From: an uncultured Bacteroidales bacterium
Lineage (GTDB): Bacteria > Bacteroidota > Bacteroidia > Bacteroidales > F082
Length of the DNA stretch: 64,000 bases
Direction of reading: 5' to 3'
Assembly: GCA_900318085.1 (NCBI GenBank)
Contig: ONJF01000011.1
Span: forward strand, 1 to 64,000
Made by a program: the position numbers and the translations under genes. The notes beneath the pieces are model-generated. The model worked only from the letters and a program-made list of their open reading frames with translations, searched no databases and was not told where the DNA came from. Of the stretch, positions 25,130 to 33,665 are shown in pieces; within the stretch, counting starts at the first letter, position 1, and each line of letters begins with the position of its first letter.

Positions 25130-26305
25130 ATGGAAGACAATTACCAATTAATAACCAAGACCGCCGCTGGGCTTGAAGACGTACTCGTTCGCGAAATAAA
25201 GGCTTTAGGTGCTAAAAATGTGCGCCCCATGCACCGCGCCGTCATCTGCGAAGGCAACAAGGAGTTGATGTATCGCATTAATTACGAGGTGCGCACTGCC
25301 CTCAAGGTGCTGAAGCCTTTCAAGACCTTCATCGCCAAAAACGATGATGAACTCTACAAGAAAGTGCAGGAAATCAACTGGTGCGAACTGCTACGCACCG
25401 ACCAGACCTTCTGCATCGATGCAGTGACAAGTGGCCGCTTCTTCACGCACTCACAATACGCCAGCCTGCGCATGAAGGACGCCATCGTTGACCAATTCCG
25501 CGATGTGTATGGCATACGTCCGAACATCAACACTTTGAACCCCGACCTGCGCATCAGCCTGCATATCCGTGAGGACAAGGTGACGCTGCTTTTCGACAGT
25601 TCTGGCGAGTCGTTGCACCACCGCGGCTACCGCAAACAAGTCGACAAAGCCCCGATGAACGAAGTGTTGGCGGCAGGTCTCATCCAACTCACGGGGTGGA
25701 AAGCCGATTGCAACTTCCTCGACTGCATGTGCGGTTCGGGCACTTTGCCCATCGAGGCGGCCATGTATGCCATGAAGATCCCGCCGGGCTATTACCGCAA
25801 GCAATGGGGTTTCATGAAATGGGATGACTACGACGCCGAGCTTTGGCAACGTATCCGCCAAGAGGCTGATGAGAAGATCAGTGATTTCGACTACGAGATT
25901 TGGGCCTCCGACCGTTCACCGAAGGCCGTCGCCATTGCCGAAGGCAACATCAACTATGCCCATTTGCAACACGACATCCATCTGATGAAGAAGGACATGC
26001 ACGACCTCACCCCACCCGAGGGCGGCGGCATTGTCATCATCAACCCACCTTACGGTGACCGTCTGGAGGAAGACGATATCGACCAACTTTATGAAGAGAT
26101 AGGCCATACGCTGAAACACAACTTCCAGGGTTTCCAGTGCTGGCTCATCACCGACGACGCTGTGGCACTGCGTCATGTGGGGCTGAAGCCTACGGCCAAA
26201 ATCCCTGTCTGGAACGGTCCGCTGGAGTGCCGTTTCGTGAGATTCGATATCTTTGAAGGATCCTTAAAGGATAAGAAGGCACGAGAGGCAGAGGAAAACA
26301 ATTAA
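25130..26305 (+). CDS. rlmL: THUMP-domain RNA methyltransferase (RlmL-like)
   Basis: 391 residues: N-terminal THUMP RNA-binding domain (about 1-160) and a C-terminal Rossmann methyltransferase with the SAM motif FLDCMCGSGTLPIEAA and the catalytic INPPYGDRL. This is the fold of the 23S rRNA m2G2445 methyltransferase RlmL/YcbY N-terminal part; without the second methyltransferase domain of the E. coli fusion, length is normal for Bacteroidota. The exact target base is inferred from family only. Its 3' end overlaps that of the convergent pth gene by 4 bp. Confidence 0.85.
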   Translation: MEDNYQLITKTAAGLEDVLVREIKALGAKNVRPMHRAVICEGNKELMYRINYEVRTALKVLKPFKTFIAKNDDELYKKVQEINWCELLRTDQTFCIDAVTSGRFFTHSQYASLRMKDAIVDQFRDVYGIRPNINTLNPDLRISLHIREDKVTLLFDSSGESLHHRGYRKQVDKAPMNEVLAAGLIQLTGWKADCNFLDCMCGSGTLPIEAAMYAMKIPPGYYRKQWGFMKWDDYDAELWQRIRQEADEKISDFDYEIWASDRSPKAVAIAEGNINYAHLQHDIHLMKKDMHDLTPPEGGGIVIINPPYGDRLEEDDIDQLYEEIGHTLKHNFQGFQCWLITDDAVALRHVGLKPTAKIPVWNGPLECRFVRFDIFEGSLKDKKAREAEENN

Positions 26306-26865
26306 CGTTTATTATACTGATTCATCGTCCTGTCCACCCCTTGGGTGACGAAACTCTTGATGATTTCGACAGCCTCGTCGCATTTTTGGTCGACGATAGG
26401 TTCTTCGGATGGTTTCCATTGACCCAGCACGAAATCTACCTGACGGCCGCGCGGGAAGTCATCGCCCAGACCGAAACGCAAACGACAGAACACATTGGTA
26501 CCCAGTTTTTCAATGATGTCGGTCAGGCCGTTGTGGCCGCCGTCAGCACCTTGCTTGCGGAGGCGCAACGTACCCAAAGGCAGAGCGATGTCATCGTTGA
26601 CAACCAAAAGATTCTCAATTGGAATCTTCTCCTGCTGCAACCAGTATTTTACCGCCTTGCCGCTGAGATTCATGTAGGTCGTCGGCTTGATGACAAGCAG
26701 AGTCTTGCCCTTGAATTTCATCTCCGAAGTTTGGGCAAGACGGTTCGTGGTGAAAGAACCTTCCAAGTCCTTCGCCAAGCGGTCGGCAATCTTAAAACCA
26801 ATGTTGTGTCGCGTGTTGTCGTACTCGGCACCTATGTTTCCCAAACAGGCAATCAGGTATTTCAT
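26302..26865 (-). CDS. pth: Peptidyl-tRNA hydrolase
   Basis: 187 residues from the ATG at 26865, the usual length for Pth, which frees tRNA from stalled peptidyl-tRNAs. The catalytic His is in NTRHNIGF; YMNLSGKAV and the DDIALPLGTLRLR/GGHNGL blocks line the active site. The first motif reads GNIG rather than GNPG. An in-frame ATG at 26940 would add 25 residues with no family match. It lies downstream of rplY, a common Bacteroidota and general bacterial pairing, but a strong terminator separates them. Confidence 0.93.
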   Translation of the reverse strand: MKYLIACLGNIGAEYDNTRHNIGFKIADRLAKDLEGSFTTNRLAQTSEMKFKGKTLLVIKPTTYMNLSGKAVKYWLQQEKIPIENLLVVNDDIALPLGTLRLRKQGADGGHNGLTDIIEKLGTNVFCRLRFGLGDDFPRGRQVDFVLGQWKPSEEPIVDQKCDEAVEIIKSFVTQGVDRTMNQYNKR

Positions 26866-27005
26866 GTCTCCTTTGCTGGTTTCTTTATTTGGGATTGGCC
26901 TACGGCCAAGAAATCTCTCAAAAATCTTTTTTATGCACATATTTCTCTTGATATTTTCGAATTATTTTTGACAGATTTCTCGCGAAGCAATTCCATAATT
27001 TAAAA

Positions 27006-27029
27006 AAAGGCCGCCCGAAGACGGCCTTT
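27006..27029 (-). terminator. Rho-independent terminator of rplY
   Basis: On the minus strand AAAGGCCG pairs with CGGCCTTT around a GTCTTCGGG-type loop and a run of T follows. It sits 19 bp after the rplY stop. Confidence 0.85.
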
Positions 27030-27048
27030 CGTATGGTTGAATAAAGGT

Positions 27049-27627
27049 TTACTCTTCGGTCTCTTCCTCGGCAACGACAGCGCCACGGGCAGCATTGACA
27101 GCGAAGATAACAGTGTAGCCAGGAGTGACGGGCGTGACATTCTCGATGGCGAGGTCCTTCACCTTAATGGCTTCGTTGATGTTCACGTTGCTGATGTTAA
27201 CCTTCACATAGTCGGGCAGATCCTTGATCAGACCACAAACTTTCACCTTCTTGATACCCATCTTGGGTTTACCACCACGCATCACACCAGCAGCCGAGCC
27301 TTCGAGGGCGATAGGCAGCACCACAGTGATGGGTTGGTCTTCCTTCACGATGAGGAAGTCGGCATGCAGCACCTTGTCGGTCACAGGGTGATACTGAATG
27401 TCTTGCAGGATGGTCTTGTAAGTCTTACCATTGACTTCGAAGTCGATGATGTAAGTCTCAGGGGTAAAGAGGATCTTCGTGAAGTTCTTCTCGGAAGTGG
27501 CGAAGTGGATTTGCTCTTCACCAGCACCGTACATGACACATGGAACCATTTCGGCTTTACGCAAAGCCTTAGTATCCTTTTTCCCTACGTTCTCGCGAAG
27601 AGAACCGCTCAATGATACAGTTTTCAT
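27049..27627 (-). CDS. rplY: 50S ribosomal protein L25 (CTC/TL5 form)
   Basis: 192 residues: the N-terminal L25 fold that binds 5S rRNA (residues 1-95), followed by the longer C-terminal domain of the general stress protein CTC type and an acidic tail (EEETEE). The N-terminus MKTVSLSGSLRENVGKKD is typical. It is downstream of prs on the same strand, with one 28-bp palindrome in the 87-bp gap. Confidence 0.95.
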   Translation of the reverse strand: MKTVSLSGSLRENVGKKDTKALRKAEMVPCVMYGAGEEQIHFATSEKNFTKILFTPETYIIDFEVNGKTYKTILQDIQYHPVTDKVLHADFLIVKEDQPITVVLPIALEGSAAGVMRGGKPKMGIKKVKVCGLIKDLPDYVKVNISNVNINEAIKVKDLAIENVTPVTPGYTVIFAVNAARGAVVAEEETEE

Positions 27628-27676
27628 TGTGTTTAAATGTTTGGTTGTTAATGAATTGATTTGTTTATTATTGTTG

Positions 27677-27704
27677 TAGAGACGTGGCGCGCCGCGTCTC
27701 TACA
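27677..27704. repeat. 28-bp palindrome (GTAGAGACG family), copy 7
   Basis: Arms GTAGAGACG and CGTCTCTAC around TGGCGCGCCG, between prs and rplY. Confidence 0.9.
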
Positions 27705-27714
27705 GGATTTTGCA

Positions 27715-28650
27715 TTATTTGAACAACGAACTGATAGATTCGTAGGATTCCACACGGTGGATGACATCGGCAAACAAGGGTGCGCAGCTGACCACACGGA
27801 TTTTCTTGGAGGCATTGGCGGGCAGCGGGATGGTGTCAGTGACTACCACTTCGCTGAACACCGAGTTGTCGAGACGTTCCATGGCGGGACCGCTGCACAC
27901 GGCGTGGGTGGCGAAGGCGCGGACGCTCTTGGCGCCGTTGTCCATCATCACCTGACCGGCTTTCACGATGGTGCCAGCCGTGTCGATGATGTCGTCAAGG
28001 ATGATGACATTCTTGTCCTTCACATCGCCGATGAGGGTCATGCTCTCCACCACGTTGGCACGAGCACGTTGTTTGTGGCACACAGCCAGGTCGCAACCCA
28101 AACGTTTGGCATAGGCCGAGGCGCGCTTGGAGGCACCCAGGTCGGGAGCGGCAATCAGCAGGTTGTCGATGTTCATCTTCTGGATATGGTCAATGAAGAT
28201 GCTGGAGGCATACAAGGCATCCATCGGGATATCGAAGAAGCCTTGGATCTGGTCGGCGTGAAGGTCCATCGTGATGATACGGTCCACATGGGCAGCGGTC
28301 AGCATGTTGGCCACCAACTTAGCGCCGATGCTCACGCGGGGCTGGTCCTTACGGTCCTGACGGGCCCAACCGAAATAAGGTATCACTGCTATGACTTTGT
28401 GCGCTGAGGCACGCTTAGCAGCGTCGATCATGAGCAAAAGCTCCATCAGGTTATCGGTGGAAGGCATGGTGGACTGCACAATGAACACGTGATGACCACG
28501 GATGCTCTCCTCGAATGAAGGTTGGAACTCGCCATCGGAGAAGACGACGACCTGTGACTTACCTAGTTGAGTACCATAGGCTTCGGCAATCTTGGTGCCT
28601 AATTCCTTCGTGGCTCTACCAGCAAAAATGGAAACGAATCTTCCTGACAT
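27715..28650 (-). CDS. prs: Ribose-phosphate pyrophosphokinase
   Basis: 311 residues. Makes PRPP from ribose 5-phosphate and ATP in the cytosol, feeding purine, pyrimidine, histidine and tryptophan synthesis. The family signatures are visible: FSDGEFQPSFEESIRGHHVF, the metal-binding DLHADQIQGFFD and the PRPP loop VIILDDIIDTAGTI. Full length and intact. Own promoter at 28694. Confidence 0.97.
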   Translation of the reverse strand: MSGRFVSIFAGRATKELGTKIAEAYGTQLGKSQVVVFSDGEFQPSFEESIRGHHVFIVQSTMPSTDNLMELLLMIDAAKRASAHKVIAVIPYFGWARQDRKDQPRVSIGAKLVANMLTAAHVDRIITMDLHADQIQGFFDIPMDALYASSIFIDHIQKMNIDNLLIAAPDLGASKRASAYAKRLGCDLAVCHKQRARANVVESMTLIGDVKDKNVIILDDIIDTAGTIVKAGQVMMDNGAKSVRAFATHAVCSGPAMERLDNSVFSEVVVTDTIPLPANASKKIRVVSCAPLFADVIHRVESYESISSLFK

Positions 28651-28693
28651 TTTTGAAGGATATTATGTTGATTTTACTCCGTTTTTCGGGCTG

Positions 28694-28701
28694 CAAAATT
28701 A
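28694..28701 (-). promoter_or_regulatory. -7 element for prs
   Basis: TAATTTTG on the minus strand, 43 bp before the start codon. Confidence 0.5.
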
Positions 28702-28751
28702 GCGATTTTATCCGTGCGAACAAGACAAAAACAGAAATTTTTCTCAACTTG

Positions 28752-28782
28752 CTTGCGGTGAATAAAAAAAACCGTATTTTTG
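28752..28782 (+). promoter_or_regulatory. Promoter of tRNA-Leu
   Basis: CTTG (-33 type) at 28752-28755, 19-bp spacer, TATTTTTG (-7) at 28775-28782. This matches the Bacteroidota TTTG-N19-21-TAnnTTTG pattern, 28 bp before the tRNA. Confidence 0.7.
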
Positions 28783-28810
28783 CAGCCGCGTTTGACGCGA
28801 TGAAGCACAT

Positions 28811-28894
28811 GCCGAAGTGGCGGAATCGGTAGACGCGTCGGTCTCAAAAACCGATGAGGTAACACTCGTGCCGGTTCGATCCCGGCCTTCGGTA
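28811..28894 (+). tRNA. tRNA-Leu (anticodon CAA)
   Basis: Acceptor arms GCCGAAG and CTTCGGT, anticodon stem TCGGT/ACCGA with loop CTCAAAA (anticodon CAA, codon UUG), a long variable arm and T-arm GCCGGTTCGATCCCGGC. Discriminator A; CCA is not encoded. The long variable arm confirms a class II tRNA. Confidence 0.96.
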
Positions 28895-28902
28895 CTCCAA
28901 AA

Positions 28903-28936
28903 AAACCTCTCATAACCACTTGGTTTTGAGAGGTTT
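28903..28936 (+). terminator. Terminator after tRNA-Leu
   Basis: AAACCTCTCA and TGAGAGGTTT form the stem and a T-rich stretch (ATTATTTTT) follows on the plus strand. Confidence 0.85.
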
Positions 28937-29041
28937 ATTATTTTTCACAACTTCTTTAAACGAGACCAACAAAAGAATAAGGGCCCATGACAAATGTTGT
29001 GGATCATGGATATGGAAGGTCTGCCACAGGCCCTATGCTTC

Positions 29042-29743
29042 TTATTGCAAATATGCGGGTGCCTTGGCTGCCACCGCTTCGGCAATCAACGCATGACCGC
29101 GATCGTTGGGATGGATGCCATCGGCACAGAGGTAGTCGCTGTAGTTCACAGTCTCCAAAAACGGCGTCGTGATATCGATGATGGGCACACGCAGCTGGTT
29201 AGCCATCTTAAACAGTTCCACGTTGTACATCTCATGCCATTGATAGATACGCATGGTCTTGCCGCCAAGCCATCCCAAAATATTGTCCTTGTTCAATCCC
29301 AACGAGAGGAATTCGAAGAACCGATCCGGCTCAATGAGCGGCATCGACATGATGACCGGTTTGAGATTCAGCGAACGAACCTTATTAATAAGTGCCGCAT
29401 ATTGCTTCACGAAATTGCCGAGGGTTACTTTAGGTTGATGTGGCGCGTCAGGAGCGGCCGACACGGCCTTCCAATCGAAGTCGCAGTCGTTGCCGCCATA
29501 CTCAAACACGGCAATATCACTCGATTTCACCTCTTCTTCATTCCTATTAATATATTTCATCCCCTGCGAGGTTGTGCTACCAAAACAAGCAAAATTAAAG
29601 ATTTTGATGCCGAGACGCTGTTCGCAACGGCTCACAAAATTCGAATCCGAAATCTTGTAGACGGGCTTCCCATCAGGACCTTGTTGGTCCGAAACCACAC
29701 CCCGCATGATGGAATCACCGAATGTGCAAATCTTGCTTTTCAT
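29042..29743 (-). CDS. SGNH/GDSL-family hydrolase
   Basis: 233 residues with SGNH blocks in order: CTFGDSIMRG (nucleophile Ser in GDS), a Gly in FGSTTSQG, EYGGNDCDF (Asn) and DGIHPND (Asp and His). These are small esterases or lipases acting on acyl, acetyl or phospholipid esters. There is no signal peptide, so it is probably cytosolic. The 147-bp gap toward the tRNA-Leu holds only that tRNA's terminator and nothing else I can name. It is not related closely to the AlgX-like proteins of the first region. Substrate unknown. Confidence 0.82.
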   Translation of the reverse strand: MKSKICTFGDSIMRGVVSDQQGPDGKPVYKISDSNFVSRCEQRLGIKIFNFACFGSTTSQGMKYINRNEEEVKSSDIAVFEYGGNDCDFDWKAVSAAPDAPHQPKVTLGNFVKQYAALINKVRSLNLKPVIMSMPLIEPDRFFEFLSLGLNKDNILGWLGGKTMRIYQWHEMYNVELFKMANQLRVPIIDITTPFLETVNYSDYLCADGIHPNDRGHALIAEAVAAKAPAYLQ

Positions 29744-29811
29744 CTCTTATTTCCATTGTTTGTTGTTGCAAAAATACACCAATACGACTGCCTGATGCAA
29801 CAATGTCACGG

Positions 29812-29905
29812 AGAGTTCCAAAATGTGACAAAAAACGCCGTTTTGTGACGAAAGTGACGAAAAAAGTGACAAAAACAAGAAAAAAGTGACGAATTTTGCG
29901 GTTCG
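29812..29905. repeat. Degenerate GTGAC-A-rich direct repeats
   Basis: Five direct copies of TGTGACaaaa / GTGACGAAA-type units, two with a spacer of 3-4 bp, end in CGGTTCGTCAC, which can pair with GTGACGAA. It lies between the SGNH hydrolase start and the glmS stop; purpose unknown. Confidence 0.55.
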
Positions 29906-29934
29906 TCACTGTTCTTTGGGATAAAAAACAAGGC

Positions 29935-31779
29935 TTATTCGACGGTCACCGACTTGGCCAAATTGCGCGGTTGGTCGACATTGCAGCCTCGCATAACCGC
30001 GATGTGGTAGGCCAAAATCTGCAAGGGCACTGTCGCCAACAAGGGCGAATAGAGGCATTCTGTCTCTGGGATCTCGATGACGTAGTCTGCCATCTTGCGG
30101 GCCAGCACGTCTTTCTCGCTGATGACAGCGATGATCTTGCCGTTGCGTGCCTTCACCTCCTGTATGTTACTCAACACCTTCTCGTAGGTACTGTGATTGG
30201 TGGCGATGAAGACCACAGGCATATCCTTGTCGATCAAAGCGATAGGACCGTGCTTCATCTCGGCGGCGGGATAGCCTTCGGCGTGGATGTAAGAGATTTC
30301 CTTCAGTTTCAAGGCACCTTCAAGAGCCACAGGATAGTTCTGTAAACGGCCAAGATAGAGCATGTTATGCACATCCTTGTATTTTTCGGCAATGTCTTTC
30401 ACATGGCCGCTATGGTCAAGCGTCCATTGGATCTTTTCGGGGATACGGTCGAGTTCCTGAATGAAGGCAAGTCGTTCCTCGTCTTTCATCGAGCCTTTCA
30501 ACTCCGCGAGACGCAAGGCCAACATGGCCATCACCGTCACTTGCGAAGTGAAAGCCTTGGTGGACGCCACGCCAATTTCAGGGCCAGCATGGGTGTAGAT
30601 GCCCGCATCGGTAGCCCTCGAAATGGAAGAGCCGATGACATTACAGATACCCAACACTACGGCACCTTTTTCTTTTGCCAACTGAATGGCAGCCAAGGTA
30701 TCGGCGGTCTCGCCTGACTGCGACACGGCGATCACCACATCGTGAGGCGTGATGACCGGATCGCGATACCTAAACTCCGAGGCATATTCGACCTTGACGC
30801 GGATCTTGGCTAATTTCTCAATAAGATAGCTACCCACAAGGCTGGCATGCCACGAAGTACCGCAAGCCACGAAGACGATATTGTCGGCATAGAGCAATTG
30901 TTTCTCATAATCGACGATGCCGCCAAGACGCACCGTATTGGCTTCGGGATGCAAGCGTCCGCGCATGGTGTCGCGCACGATGGTAGGTTGCTCATAAATC
31001 TCCTTCATCATGAAGTGGTCGAAGCCCGCCTTTTCGATGCTGTCGAGATTCATCTTCAACTCCTGCACATAAGGCATGGCCTCCACGTCGTGTATGGTCT
31101 TGATATGCAGCTCCTCGCCCAATTTGATGCGCACCACCTGTTCATCTTCAAGATAAACCACTTTTTGGGTGCGACCCACGATAGGCGTAGCGTCGGAAGC
31201 CACAAAATACTCGCCTTCGCCGATGCCGATCACCATAGGGCTGCCTTTGCGGGCGGCGATAAGTTGATCTGGGTGTCCCTTCTCCACGATGGCGATGGCA
31301 TAGGCGCCCACCACATGGTTCAAGGCGATACGGACGGCCTCAAAGAGGTCGACATGCTCGCTTTGCTGCACGTCCTCGATGAGGTTGGTGAGCACTTCCG
31401 TGTCGGTCGACGACAAGAACGTGAAGCCGCGTTTCTCCAGTTCCTTGCGCAAGCTGAGATAATTCTCAATAATGCCATTGTGAATCAAGGCAATATTGCC
31501 ACTCTGGGAGCGATGGGGATGGGCGTTCACCTGGTTGGGCTCACCATGGGTGGCCCAACGGGTGTGAGCGATGCCTATGTGTCCACCGACATCCTTTGAA
31601 GCAGCGAAGGCCTCCAAATCGGAGACCTTGCCCTTGGCTTTGTATACGTTAAGTTCGTTGTTGGCATTGAGCAGTGCCACACCGGCGCTGTCGTAGCCAC
31701 GATACTCGAGGCGCTTTAACCCCTCAATGAGGATGGGATAGGCCTCTTGTTGGCCCACGTAAGCAACTATTCCACACAT
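29935..31779 (-). CDS. glmS: Glutamine-fructose-6-phosphate aminotransferase (isomerizing)
   Basis: 614 residues. Makes glucosamine 6-phosphate from fructose 6-phosphate and glutamine, the first step toward UDP-GlcNAc for peptidoglycan and LPS. The ATG at 31779 is chosen because it is followed directly by Cys (MCGIVAYVG), the N-terminal nucleophile of the glutaminase domain; an ATG at 31803 would bury that Cys. Two SIS domains follow (SQSGETADT near 350) and the C-terminus LAKSVTVE is typical. No glmS ribozyme is seen in the short leader. Confidence 0.97.
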   Translation of the reverse strand: MCGIVAYVGQQEAYPILIEGLKRLEYRGYDSAGVALLNANNELNVYKAKGKVSDLEAFAASKDVGGHIGIAHTRWATHGEPNQVNAHPHRSQSGNIALIHNGIIENYLSLRKELEKRGFTFLSSTDTEVLTNLIEDVQQSEHVDLFEAVRIALNHVVGAYAIAIVEKGHPDQLIAARKGSPMVIGIGEGEYFVASDATPIVGRTQKVVYLEDEQVVRIKLGEELHIKTIHDVEAMPYVQELKMNLDSIEKAGFDHFMMKEIYEQPTIVRDTMRGRLHPEANTVRLGGIVDYEKQLLYADNIVFVACGTSWHASLVGSYLIEKLAKIRVKVEYASEFRYRDPVITPHDVVIAVSQSGETADTLAAIQLAKEKGAVVLGICNVIGSSISRATDAGIYTHAGPEIGVASTKAFTSQVTVMAMLALRLAELKGSMKDEERLAFIQELDRIPEKIQWTLDHSGHVKDIAEKYKDVHNMLYLGRLQNYPVALEGALKLKEISYIHAEGYPAAEMKHGPIALIDKDMPVVFIATNHSTYEKVLSNIQEVKARNGKIIAVISEKDVLARKMADYVIEIPETECLYSPLLATVPLQILAYHIAVMRGCNVDQPRNLAKSVTVE

Positions 31780-31800
31780 ATTTGCGTCATTTAAAAGGCG

Positions 31801-31808
31801 CAAAAATA
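31801..31808 (-). promoter_or_regulatory. -7 element for glmS
   Basis: TATTTTTG on the minus strand, 21 bp before the chosen start; it overlaps the alternative start at 31803, supporting the downstream one. Confidence 0.6.
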
Positions 31809-31845
31809 GTGGATTGAAAAAAACGAAGCAAGAATTTTTTCGTTT

Positions 31846-32436
31846 TTATTCAAAAAGACCCTTCACATCGGGAGCCTTCTCGGCACCTTCCGAGGCCTCG
31901 AAATAGGGTTTCTTGTCGAAACCGAAGAGCTTGGCAATGAGGTTGGTGGGGAACATACGAATGAACGTATTATAGTCTTGCACCGCCTCATTGAACTGTC
32001 TGCGAGCATTCGAGATAGTATTCTCGCAACCTTCGAGTTGCGACTGGAGGTCGAGATAGTTTTGGTTGGCTTTCAGGTCGGGATACTGTTCCACCGTGAC
32101 CAACAAGCGCGAAAGTGCACCCGACATCTCATCTTGAGCAGATTGGAAAGCCTTCAGGTTCTCTTCCGTGAGGTTCTCGGCGTCGAGGGTGACTTGTGTG
32201 GCTTTAGCACGGGCTTCAACGACAGCCGTCAATGTGCCAGCTTCGTACTCGGCATAGCTTTTCACCGTGGCGACGAGATTAGGGATCAGGTCGGCACGCT
32301 TTTGATAGGCAGTCTGTAAATTACCCACTGCCGAGGAAACCGCTTCTTCTTTGGAAACCATAGTGTTATAGCCGCAGGACGAGAGGCCCATGACCATAAA
32401 CAAAGCCGCGATGGCGATGATGAAAAGTTTCTTCAT
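31846..32436 (-). CDS. lemA: LemA family lipoprotein
   Basis: 196 residues. Signal peptide with lipobox (LSSC, Cys21), then the LemA fold of long helices: YQKRADLIPNLVATVKSY, then VEARAKAT, then FNEAVQDYNTFIRMFPTNLIA. Lipidation after Cys21 replaces the N-terminal anchor of other LemA proteins. Function of the family is unclear; often linked to envelope stress. It shares a 109-bp divergent promoter region with the RicT-like gene. Confidence 0.92.
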   Translation of the reverse strand: MKKLFIIAIAALFMVMGLSSCGYNTMVSKEEAVSSAVGNLQTAYQKRADLIPNLVATVKSYAEYEAGTLTAVVEARAKATQVTLDAENLTEENLKAFQSAQDEMSGALSRLLVTVEQYPDLKANQNYLDLQSQLEGCENTISNARRQFNEAVQDYNTFIRMFPTNLIAKLFGFDKKPYFEASEGAEKAPDVKGLFE

Positions 32437-32482
32437 GGTATTGATGTATTAGTAAATAATTCGCTTTGTTAATAATCGGCCA

Positions 32483-32490
32483 CAAAGGTA
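32483..32490 (-). promoter_or_regulatory. -7 element for lemA
   Basis: TACCTTTG on the minus strand, 46 bp before the lemA start and 13 bp from the opposing -7 element. Confidence 0.6.
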
Positions 32491-32503
32491 AACAATTTTT
32501 TCG

Positions 32504-32511
32504 TATTTTTG
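32504..32511 (+). promoter_or_regulatory. -7 element for the ricT-like operon
   Basis: TATTTTTG, 34 bp before the ATG at 32546. Confidence 0.6.
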
Positions 32512-32545
32512 CAAGTTATACATTTTATCAAACCATTTTTATCAA

Positions 32546-33664
32546 ATGACTGAAGATCAACAAAAAAACGATATACACAGCATTGACGGACAACTATTAA
32601 ACCGTGGTTGCGCCTTGGGGCCTACCTATAACACCGGGCAAAAAGTGCTCGTGTGCGGTCGCTGCAAATTAAGTCAGTTCGATTGGTTGAAAGACTATGA
32701 GAACCAAGAAGTTAAAGGCAATGTTTGCTTGGCCGAAGTAAGGTTCAAGAACGACCGGAAAGACTATTTCACCTATCCCGAAGACTTGGAACTGGAGGTG
32801 GGCGAGTTTGTGGCCGTGGAGACCGCCATCGGTCACGACATCGGCATCGTCACCATGTTGGGCGAAATCGTGAAACGCCAAATGAAGCGCAAGCGTTTCC
32901 GCACTCCGTTAGAGGAAATGAAGAAGATCTACCGTCGCGCAAGAGTGAACGATGTGGAGAAGTTCTTGTCGGCCATCAAATTGGAAGACAGCACTTTGGC
33001 ACGCACCCGCACCATTATCGACAACCTCGGTCTCGAGATGAAACTCAATGACGTGGAGTATCAAGGCGACAAGACAAAAGCCATCTTCTACTACACCGCC
33101 GACGGGCGTGTCGACTTCCGCGAACTCATCAAGAAACTTGCCGAGGAGTTCCACATCCGCATCGAGATGCGCCAGATTGGCGTGCGTCAGGAGTCGGCCA
33201 AGCTGGGCGGCATCGGTTCATGCGGCCGCGAGTTGTGCTGCGCCTCGTGGATTAGCGACTTCCAATCGGTGACGACAGGCGTGGCCCGTGTGCAACAGCT
33301 CTCGCCCAACCCACAGAAACTGGCCGGACAATGCGGCAAACTGAAATGCTGCCTCAACTTCGAATATGAGGCTTATGTGGAGGCCTTGAAAGCCTTCTCC
33401 GACCCCAACATCGTGCTACACTTCGAAAGCGGCGATGCCATCCACCAGAAAAACGACGTATTCAAAGGCATCATGTGGTATTCCTACACCACCGACAAAG
33501 GCAACATCATGGCCATCCCTGTCGACAAGGTGAAAGAAATCATTGCCTTGAACAAAAAAGGACAGAAACCCAAGAAACTGGAAGACTACGCTGTGACACA
33601 AGAAGCCCACACCAACACCAACGAGGGCTACGGCGAGGCCGACCTTAAGAAAATGAGTGACTGA
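32546..33664 (+). CDS. ricT: PSP1-domain protein, RicT/YaaT-like
   Basis: 372 residues with the PSP1 domain and its cysteine clusters: CGRCKLSQFDW (N-terminal), GSCGRELCCASW (near 230) and GQCGKLKCCLNFEYE (near 265). In Bacillus the RicT/YaaT protein carries Fe-S centres and works with RicA and RicF in RNA processing; the role in Bacteroidota is not shown. It heads a run with gldH and a class A PBP, the gldH frame beginning at its stop codon. Confidence 0.85.
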   Translation: MTEDQQKNDIHSIDGQLLNRGCALGPTYNTGQKVLVCGRCKLSQFDWLKDYENQEVKGNVCLAEVRFKNDRKDYFTYPEDLELEVGEFVAVETAIGHDIGIVTMLGEIVKRQMKRKRFRTPLEEMKKIYRRARVNDVEKFLSAIKLEDSTLARTRTIIDNLGLEMKLNDVEYQGDKTKAIFYYTADGRVDFRELIKKLAEEFHIRIEMRQIGVRQESAKLGGIGSCGRELCCASWISDFQSVTTGVARVQQLSPNPQKLAGQCGKLKCCLNFEYEAYVEALKAFSDPNIVLHFESGDAIHQKNDVFKGIMWYSYTTDKGNIMAIPVDKVKEIIALNKKGQKPKKLEDYAVTQEAHTNTNEGYGEADLKKMSD

Positions 33665-33665
33665 T

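Noticed and set aside
31780-31845. glmS ribozyme in the glmS leader
   Set aside because: The leader is short and AT-rich with no room for the ~150-nt ribozyme core.
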